Source of the DNA: Flavobacteriales bacterium
GTDB taxonomy: Bacteria > Bacteroidota > Bacteroidia > Flavobacteriales > CAJXXR01
Reading direction: 5' to 3'
NCBI GenBank assembly: GCA_025210805.1
Contig: JAOAQX010000007.1
Location: forward strand, 244,695 to 301,109
DNA length: 56,415 nucleotides
Positions within the stretch are counted from its first letter, which is position 1. Each line of letters starts with the position of its first letter. Made by a program: the position numbers and the translations under genes. Below are positions 36,017 through 41,351 of the stretch, in pieces. The notes below the pieces were generated by a model, which saw only the letters and a list, made by a program, of their open reading frames with translations, searched no databases and was not told the DNA's origin.

Positions 36017-36087
36017 TAAAAGTACAATTTTGGTTCTTATAAGAAGTTGAAAATGTTATAAACGACAGAATCCTGTTCTCAATGACA
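36017..36087 (-). promoter_or_regulatory. tandem LytTR-like box promoter 3, no recognised gene downstream
   Basis: On the minus strand: box TGTCATTGAGAACA (36087-36074), box TGTCGTTTATAACA (36067-36054), exactly 29 nt, then TACTTTTA (36024-36017). It points away from the HTH pair, toward 35574-36016. Confidence 0.6.
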
Positions 36088-36103
36088 TTAAGATTTATTT
36101 ATA

Positions 36104-36143
36104 TAAAAAAAGGGAAATCAAATACGATATTTGAAGTCCCTCA
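36104..36143 (-). terminator. intrinsic terminator of the HTH pair
   Basis: On the minus strand AGGGACTTCAAATA pairs with TATTTGATTTCCCT and is followed by seven T, 38 nt after the stop of the second HTH gene. Confidence 0.85.
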
Positions 36144-36181
36144 TTCACTAAACCATCACCTTTAATCACGCTGAAAATACA

Positions 36182-36532
36182 CTAATATCCTTCCTGGAAA
36201 ATTCTCTTCCAGTTAGCAATTGTATTTCTACTCATTTTATAAATATTTGCTACTTCCCTATTAGAGTACCCATATTCTTTTTGATTTTCCAGAATATACT
36301 TTATAAAATCTTTGTCATAGCTATTTTGAACCTTTATTCCTGAATTACTACTTTTCGGTTTGATGGATTTCTTAATTATTTCATTAAGTTCTCGAATCTG
36401 TTTTAAAGAAATTTCTCCCTTTTCAATAGTATTAATTGACTTAATCAAAGAAGCTCTTATTGGGCTTGGAATGTCTATTGCCTTATCATTCAGAAAGTCC
36501 AAATACAGTGCTTTATAGTTAATTCGATTCAT
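36182..36532 (-). CDS. HTH protein, second of a coupled pair
   Basis: A 116-aa basic protein. I start it at 36532 (MNRINYKALYLDFLNDKAID) because that ATG overlaps the stop of the upstream gene as ATGA; the frame also allows an ATG at 36553. Residues 1-60 are helical. The C-terminal 45 residues are a helix-turn-helix of the transposase-repressor type: FIKYILENQKEYGYSNREVA, then YKMSRNTIANWKRIF. No catalytic domain is present, so it is a DNA-binding protein, not a transposase. Pairs of this kind recur in flavobacterial genomes and are often labelled transposase; this comparison is from memory. It is probably expressed from promoter 4 and ends before a strong terminator. Confidence 0.7.
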   Translation of the reverse strand: MNRINYKALYLDFLNDKAIDIPSPIRASLIKSINTIEKGEISLKQIRELNEIIKKSIKPKSSNSGIKVQNSYDKDFIKYILENQKEYGYSNREVANIYKMSRNTIANWKRIFQEGY

Positions 36533-36963
36533 TTGGCATATTTCTTTTTCCATCTATAGATAGTAGTTCTTGGTATTGAATATCGATCAATGATTTGAGA
36601 AACACTCATTTTTTTGGATTCTATCTGCTCCAAAATCCATTTGATTATTTCTGGACTATAAAGATTTTTTTTGAAGCTGTATGACTTCTGGATTTCTTGG
36701 TTTTTAGGTTTACTCGCTATTTTGGTAGTTGCTGCACTTGGAGTGAACATTTGTAAATGTGTATGATAAATCATAAAAAAGTTATAGTCAAGTAATTTGC
36801 ACCACCTCAATAAAATAGAAGAATCTAACGAGGACTGTTGATACATTGTATGTATATCATCTTTACTACAATTCAGAAAAGAACAAGCCCTTGATAAGGA
36901 TAGCCCTTTTTCTTCAGAGATAATTTTGAGGTGCTTGCCCATATGTATTTCTTTATAATCCAT
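36529..36963 (-). CDS. HTH protein, first of a coupled pair
   Basis: A 144-aa protein. The start at 36963 (MDYKEIHMGKHLKIISEEKG) is chosen from an AAGGT ribosome-site-like word and from the promoter: the -7 box lies 24 nt upstream, as in promoters 1 and 2. The frame stays open to 37008, which would overlap the promoter. Residues 8-75 look like an XRE-type HTH plus a short helical module (LSLSRACSFLNCSKDDIHTM ... SSILLRWCKLLDYNFFMIY). The C-terminus has a second HTH of the insertion-sequence OrfA type (SVSQIIDRYSIPRTTIYRWK). No catalytic residues of a transposase are seen. Its stop overlaps the next gene by 4 nt. Confidence 0.72.
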   Translation of the reverse strand: MDYKEIHMGKHLKIISEEKGLSLSRACSFLNCSKDDIHTMYQQSSLDSSILLRWCKLLDYNFFMIYHTHLQMFTPSAATTKIASKPKNQEIQKSYSFKKNLYSPEIIKWILEQIESKKMSVSQIIDRYSIPRTTIYRWKKKYAK

Positions 36964-36987
36964 ATTTACCTTATCTAAAGTTTGAAA

Positions 36988-37058
36988 CAAAACTATAGAC
37001 AAAATCATAAAAATAAATTGAGAATGTTGTAAACGGTCAGTTTATGTTCAGAACGACA
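36988..37058 (-). promoter_or_regulatory. tandem LytTR-like box promoter 4 (HTH pair)
   Basis: On the minus strand: box TGTCGTTCTGAACA (37058-37045), box GACCGTTTACAACA (37038-37025), exactly 29 nt, then TAGTTTTG (36995-36988), then 24 nt to the ATG at 36963. Confidence 0.75.
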
Positions 37059-37100
37059 TAAAACGTAGATTTTTAGTTCTTTTTTTCTTTGAATTGAAAC

Positions 37101-37128
37101 AGAGTGATTGGTTTTATCTAATCACTCT
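37101..37128. other. hairpin in the gap upstream of the HTH pair
   Basis: AGAGTGATT pairs with AATCACTCT around a 10-nt loop. No T-run follows on either strand, so it is not a standard terminator; it lies between promoters 5 and 4 and could shape or end a transcript from promoter 5. Confidence 0.4.
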
Positions 37129-37270
37129 GATAATCAATCTTATCAAGAGAATATAAAATTACACTACACACTAACATCGATTTTCGAATAAAGAGAATCC
37201 ATGTTTCAAAATATTCAAATATTAGGAATATACAATTAACTCGCACTCGTGTATGTACAAAACTCTTGAG

Positions 37271-37351
37271 CAAACTTATAAGCAAAAATTGAAATTAGTA
37301 TTTAAAAGCGGGTCCTTTGTTCTGAGCGGTATGTTTTTGTTACTAATAGCA
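37271..37351 (-). promoter_or_regulatory. tandem LytTR-like box promoter 5, shifted geometry
   Basis: On the minus strand: box TGCTATTAGTAACA (37351-37338) and box TACCGCTCAGAACA (37331-37318) at 20 bp. The best -7 box, TAAGTTTG (37278-37271), is 39 nt away, which is 29 plus one helical turn; AATTTTTG lies at 27 nt. Downstream, 37059-37270 holds no recognised gene. Confidence 0.5.
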
Positions 37352-37497
37352 CAAATAGATGGATTTGTTTTATAAATGGAAGTTTCATTATCAATTAATA
37401 AAAATATATCTATATTATTGCTAATTATATAATAAAACTTACTCGTAAAAACCCTTGAATGACTTATGTTGCTATTTTTGAAAACTTTACACTCAGA

Positions 37498-39213
37498 ATG
37501 GTTTTGCTGTTTTTGCTGTTTAGAATGGGTTGTTTTCAAATATTTGGACAAAAGAAATTTAGCTGGACCAATTTGGAAGTAAAAGGAGATTATTATAACA
37601 ATGCTTTAGAGGTTGATAGTGCAGTCAAGTATTATAATCTTTGTTTAGATATAATTCCTAAACAAAATAAATCTATAGCTCACCATATATTATTTAAAAA
37701 AGCTAAGGTGTTAGAGGCGTCGAACAGAAGCTATGTTAATGCTCTAGATATCCTTATTGATTTAAAATCCGACATTGTTCCCAAAGAAAATCCTAAACTA
37801 TTGATAAGGGTTTATATACTGATGTCATTGATTAACGAAAAAATGGTATTGGAAAAAGAAGCCAAAGACTATCTAAATATTGCTTGGAAATTGATTAAAG
37901 AATATAAGTTGGAAGAAGAATTACTTTCATTATATTATCTTAGATTAGGATCTGTTTATCGTGTTTTTTTCGAAACAGACTCTGCATATATCGCAAATCA
38001 AAAAGGTCTTTTATTAGCACAGGAATACAATGACACGATTAATTTGCCTGATCTATATATGGCAAGTGCTTTTATTGCGTCTCGAAGAAAAAAATATAAA
38101 AAAGCTATTTCTTTGTTAGAGCTTGCAGCAAAAGCAAACCATCGTATAAAAAGATTAGAAGAAGAAGCGGGGAACTATATTAATATCGCCAAAATTTATT
38201 CTCGTATCAATATGCAAGATAGTGCATTACACTATTTTAATAAAAAAGATCAAATACTACCGAGTGATTCAAGGTTATTTAGGAATGGTTATTCTTTGTT
38301 TTATAAAGCACGTGTATTTGAGAAAATGAAACAAATTGATTCTGCAAATGTTTATTATGCTGAAGCTTATAAACGTCAAAAACAGAGTCGTGTTCAGGAC
38401 AATCTTATTATTCAAAAAATTTCACAAAAATATGAGAAAGCGAAGTATTCCGTGATTATTAAGGATCGAGAATTGAATATTGAAAAACAAAAATACTGGA
38501 TAACCTTGTTAATTATTGTATCCAGCATTGTAGTAATAGTCTTATTAATTACATGGTTTTTTATGCATAAAACTAGGAAGTTGAATAGAAAAATACAAAT
38601 TCAGAAAACACGTTTATTAAGAGCCAACAAAAAACTTAATAAGTCAATAGTTCAAACCAATTTCTTGATGAGAGAGCTACATCATAGAGTAAAAAACAAT
38701 TTACAACTGATTATTAGTTTAATAGAGCTAAATTTTGATACATTCTCTGAAGATGAATTAATTAACAGAATTCATACAATATCAGCTTGCCATAATCTGA
38801 TGTATTTAGATGACGATTTTGAGGAACTTGAAGTTTCTAAATATATTGCAGAATTATGTGAGAATATTATTTACTCAAATGATTATCGAATAGGAAGCAA
38901 TTATAATTTGTCTATTTCTGATATGCATTTGAATCTCGAAAAGCTCGTTCCAATAGGTTTGATTATTAATGAGTTAATGACTAATTCTTTAAAGCATGCT
39001 AATCCAGATTCTGGGGATTTAGATATTCATATAGGTCTTAATCTTGAAAAGAAGGGTTTGCTAAGGGTGTCTTTTAATGATAATGGTATCATGCCAATAC
39101 ATGAGAAACCTATGGGATTTGGAACTCATGTAATATATACAATGGTAAAACAGCTCAGAGGGGAAATTAAAAATAATGAGTTGAATGATTTTTCTTTTTG
39201 CATAAATGTATAA
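37498..39213 (+). CDS. TPR-containing sensor histidine kinase, HisKA_2 type
   Basis: A 571-aa kinase. I start it at 37498 (MVLLFLLFRMGCFQIFGQ), an export signal preceded by a TATTTTTG -7-like box at 37473; an ATG at 37459 would also be in frame. Residues 25-320 are helical repeats of TPR character (YYNNALEVDSAVKYYNLCLD, ASAFIASRRKKYKKAISLLE), predicted extracytoplasmic. One transmembrane helix follows (YWITLLIIVSSIVVIVLLIT). The cytoplasmic kinase has the phosphoacceptor block MRELHHRVKNNLQ (His near 396), N-box NELMTNSLKHA near 491-501, DNG near 530 and GFGTHV near 540. Its most likely partner is the LytTR regulator at 40012, two genes downstream. Confidence 0.85.
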   Translation: MVLLFLLFRMGCFQIFGQKKFSWTNLEVKGDYYNNALEVDSAVKYYNLCLDIIPKQNKSIAHHILFKKAKVLEASNRSYVNALDILIDLKSDIVPKENPKLLIRVYILMSLINEKMVLEKEAKDYLNIAWKLIKEYKLEEELLSLYYLRLGSVYRVFFETDSAYIANQKGLLLAQEYNDTINLPDLYMASAFIASRRKKYKKAISLLELAAKANHRIKRLEEEAGNYINIAKIYSRINMQDSALHYFNKKDQILPSDSRLFRNGYSLFYKARVFEKMKQIDSANVYYAEAYKRQKQSRVQDNLIIQKISQKYEKAKYSVIIKDRELNIEKQKYWITLLIIVSSIVVIVLLITWFFMHKTRKLNRKIQIQKTRLLRANKKLNKSIVQTNFLMRELHHRVKNNLQLIISLIELNFDTFSEDELINRIHTISACHNLMYLDDDFEELEVSKYIAELCENIIYSNDYRIGSNYNLSISDMHLNLEKLVPIGLIINELMTNSLKHANPDSGDLDIHIGLNLEKKGLLRVSFNDNGIMPIHEKPMGFGTHVIYTMVKQLRGEIKNNELNDFSFCINV

Positions 39214-39273
39214 CAAAATCTTAATCAACAGCTATACTGTTTTATTTAATGTTATCGTTTGTTTCGTTACTGT

Positions 39274-39344
39274 TGCTGTTTACAACAAAATAATGCTGTT
39301 CGTAACAATTGCTTTTGTGTTAATACTTTGTTTTCTTAATCTTG
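39274..39344 (+). promoter_or_regulatory. tandem LytTR-like box promoter 6 (pseudokinase and LytTR regulator)
   Basis: Boxes TGCTGTTTACAACA (39274-39287) and TGCTGTTCGTAACA (39294-39307) at 20 bp, exactly 29 nt, then TAATCTTG (39337-39344). The ATG at 39378 follows 33 nt later. This makes the downstream regulator a candidate for autoregulation. Confidence 0.72.
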
Positions 39345-39377
39345 CCTTATTCTAGTATTCAATTAAAGCTCGCAACT

Positions 39378-39986
39378 ATGAAATTGATAAAAATGACCGA
39401 AATACATTTCGAAAAGAAAATACCGAAAGGATCCAATATCAACTTATTTTTGAGTAGGAAATCAAGACATCTTTTTAATAATAATTTACAAATAATTGCC
39501 AATCTTATAGAAAATAATATCCATAAGTACTGTAATGGAAATAGCCATCAAATTGAAGATATTGATTCAAAAATTCAAACGATCGCCCTATGGCATAATT
39601 CCATTAATCTATTAAATGAAAATTTTGAGTATAATCTTGAAGCTTATTTTTCAGAACTATGTAGAAATATCACTCATTCTTATTCGTCAAACATACCAAT
39701 AATTAGATTCGATATCTCAGCTAAGGAGATTTTATTTAATACAACAACGATTCAGCCACTTAGCTTGATATTGAACGAGCTAATTATTCATTCTTTACGT
39801 ATTAATCAAGAACTCTTACGGGATTTGACAATCTCGATATCCGTTGAATGTATTAAGAAAAGGCGGTATAAGCTGAAATACTATGATGACGGAGAAAACT
39901 CCTATGAATTAAATAATCATGAGAAGGAAATTGTTCAAATTTTCATAGACCAATTAAATGGACATCTGATTAACACTTATCGTTAA
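39378..39986 (+). CDS. degenerate HisKA_2 histidine kinase, possible phosphotransfer protein
   Basis: A 202-aa cytoplasmic protein with no signal or membrane helix. It aligns with the kinase domain of the neighbouring sensor: FLSRKSRHLFNNNLQIIANL here against FLMRELHHRVKNNLQLIISL there, so the phosphoacceptor His is kept (His31). The ATP-binding half has decayed: the N-box reads NELIIHSLR, with His (138) in place of the Mg-binding Asn, a DDG remains, and the glycine-rich lid is absent. I infer that it cannot bind ATP but could dimerise or pass phosphate, as Spo0B does. The start at 39378 is the first ATG after promoter 6; a TTG at 39342 lies inside the -7 box. It ends 25 nt before the LytTR regulator, so both share a transcript. 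Confidence 0.7.
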   Translation: MKLIKMTEIHFEKKIPKGSNINLFLSRKSRHLFNNNLQIIANLIENNIHKYCNGNSHQIEDIDSKIQTIALWHNSINLLNENFEYNLEAYFSELCRNITHSYSSNIPIIRFDISAKEILFNTTTIQPLSLILNELIIHSLRINQELLRDLTISISVECIKKRRYKLKYYDDGENSYELNNHEKEIVQIFIDQLNGHLINTYR

Positions 39987-40011
39987 CTTCAATCCATTAT
40001 CGAAAATATTC

Positions 40012-40734
40012 ATGCTAAATTTTACCAAAATGTTGAGTGTACAAAAGATAAAGACTGTTCTTGTAGTAGAAGACGAGTTATTGATTGCGCAAACTATTTC
40101 ATTATATCTGCAAAAGAAAGAATACTCTGTTGTTAAGATAACTACCTGTTTTGAGGATACAGTGGATTTTTTGAAAGAAAATAAAGTTGATATTGTCTTG
40201 ATAGATATAGCATTAGAGGGAGAAAAATCAGGAATTGATTTAGGGAAGTTTATTAATGTGGAATATCAAATACCCTTTGTATATGTTACTGCACAACAAG
40301 ATGACCATTTTGTTAGTGAGGCCAAAAGGACTAAACCGAGGGGTTACCTTACAAAACCTATAAGATACCAAGATCTCTATACAACCTTAGAGATGATTGA
40401 AATTAATTCGGAAGAAGATATATTGAAAATATCTGTAGATAAAAAGATCCTTGAATTAAAAAAAAGAGACATTTTATTCATCCAATCAGACCATGTTTAT
40501 ATTAATATACAAACCACTATTAGGAAAAAGCCATTTTTGTTAAGAGGGAGTCTTGTTAATATTCTTGCAATATTAGACGACTCACGTTTTCAGCAAGTTC
40601 ATCGGTCTTTTATTGCAAACATAAAAAAGGTTGAAAGTTGGAGCTATAACTGGCTGCGAATATCAGAGTTCGAAATTCCCATTGGACGATATAAAAAAAA
40701 TGAAATACTATCAGTTCTGAGACACTCAAAATAA
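40012..40734 (+). CDS. response regulator, REC-LytTR
   Basis: A 240-aa regulator. The receiver domain (residues 14-130) has the acidic pair in VVEDELL, the phosphoacceptor Asp near 65 in IVLIDIALEGEKSG, a Thr in YVTAQQDD and the Lys in YLTKPI. The LytTR DNA-binding domain fills the C-terminus (IQSDHVYINIQTT ... FQQVHRSFIANIKKVESW). LytTR domains bind pairs of direct half-sites. It is the obvious candidate for binding the six tandem-box promoters at 30.5-39.3 kb, including its own. An in-frame ATG at 40030 is an alternative start. Confidence 0.88.
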   Translation: MLNFTKMLSVQKIKTVLVVEDELLIAQTISLYLQKKEYSVVKITTCFEDTVDFLKENKVDIVLIDIALEGEKSGIDLGKFINVEYQIPFVYVTAQQDDHFVSEAKRTKPRGYLTKPIRYQDLYTTLEMIEINSEEDILKISVDKKILELKKRDILFIQSDHVYINIQTTIRKKPFLLRGSLVNILAILDDSRFQQVHRSFIANIKKVESWSYNWLRISEFEIPIGRYKKNEILSVLRHSK

Positions 40735-40748
40735 ATTAGTTTTTGGTT

Positions 40749-40859
40749 TGATACCGATTATTTGATAAATTTACTTTCTTATCTCATTACATTAATTACT
40801 GATTTTCATAAGTTTATTAGTGCGGTATCAAAGAGTAAATTAACCCCATAAATGGTATG
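40749..40859. repeat. palindromic intergenic repeat, subtype B, inverted copy
   Basis: It begins ATACCGATTATTTGATAAAT and ends TTAACCCCATAAATGGTAT. Its reverse complement aligns with the copy at 25580-25690, with divergence in the interior. Its last bases provide the ATG of the next ORF. Confidence 0.6.
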
Positions 40860-41129
40860 AATAATTTTAAAAAAATAAAATTTTCATTTTGGATTACATT
40901 GGGATATTATGCAGTGGCATGGATTTACTATCATTTTTTGTTTGTTTATGATATTGATTTTGATGTCATCTGGGGTTATCTGCAACTAGTTGTTTCATTT
41001 CCCGCTTTTCTATCTTATTTCATTCAATTTACTTCAGGTGATTCTATGGCTATCGTTGTTGCTATTTTGTTTTTTATATTTTTTTGGATATTGATGTATT
41101 TATTGCTTTTATACCGTTTACGGCGTTAA
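40857..41129 (+). CDS. small membrane protein flanked by repeats
   Basis: A 90-aa ORF with three hydrophobic segments (FWITLGYYAVAWIYYHFLFV, then VIWGYLQLVVSFPAFLSYF and MAIVVAILFFIFFWILMYLL), consistent with three transmembrane helices. No family is recognised. The ATG lies in the last bases of the upstream palindromic repeat, and the last six codons with the TAA stop lie in the next repeat (41110-41261). Either a small gene has been hemmed in by two insertions or the ORF ends are repeat-derived. The interior composition looks like a real membrane protein. Confidence 0.5.
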   Translation: MNNFKKIKFSFWITLGYYAVAWIYYHFLFVYDIDFDVIWGYLQLVVSFPAFLSYFIQFTSGDSMAIVVAILFFIFFWILMYLLLLYRLRR

Positions 41130-41261
41130 TTTACCCATTTGTTTCAGCTTCTTTTGGAGTGCTATCGTAGTGGAACATCCCCCTTTCCCTCCCGAAAAAT
41201 CGGGACAAGCTATTCAAAGGGGGCTTTTGTATTTGGGTAAATTAACACCATAAATGGTATT
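41110..41261. repeat. palindromic intergenic repeat, subtype A, copy 3 (best preserved)
   Basis: It begins ATACCGTTTACGGCGTTAAT and ends TTAACACCATAAATGGTATT, with the nested centre CCCCCTTT, TCCCGAAAAATCGGGA, then AAAGGGGG. The whole element can fold as one long hairpin with a GC-rich tip. Confidence 0.75.
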
Positions 41262-41277
41262 ACTCATTTTCTTTCTA

Positions 41278-41316
41278 TCAAAAAAAAGCCCCACTCAAAT
41301 AAATGAGTGAGGCTAA
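41278..41316 (-). terminator. intrinsic terminator of the PorE-like gene
   Basis: On the minus strand AGCCTCACTCA pairs with TGAGTGGGGCT and is followed by eight T, 36 nt past the stop codon at 41352. Confidence 0.85.
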
Positions 41317-41351
41317 TCAATAAAAATACTATTTTAAATAAACCCGAAAGA

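Noticed and set aside
36182-36963. Insertion sequence, based on transposase-like HTH domains
   Set aside because: No catalytic transposase domain, no terminal inverted repeats or target duplications around it, and it has a regulated promoter and a terminator like a normal operon.
36964-37008. Longer N-terminus of the first HTH protein, starting at 37008
   Set aside because: It would place the start codon upstream of the -7 box at 36988-36995; the ATG at 36963 fits the spacing seen at two other box promoters.
39342-39377. Upstream TTG start for the degenerate kinase
   Set aside because: The TTG lies inside the predicted -7 box TAATCTTG, so it would not be in the mRNA; the ATG at 39378 is the first usable start.
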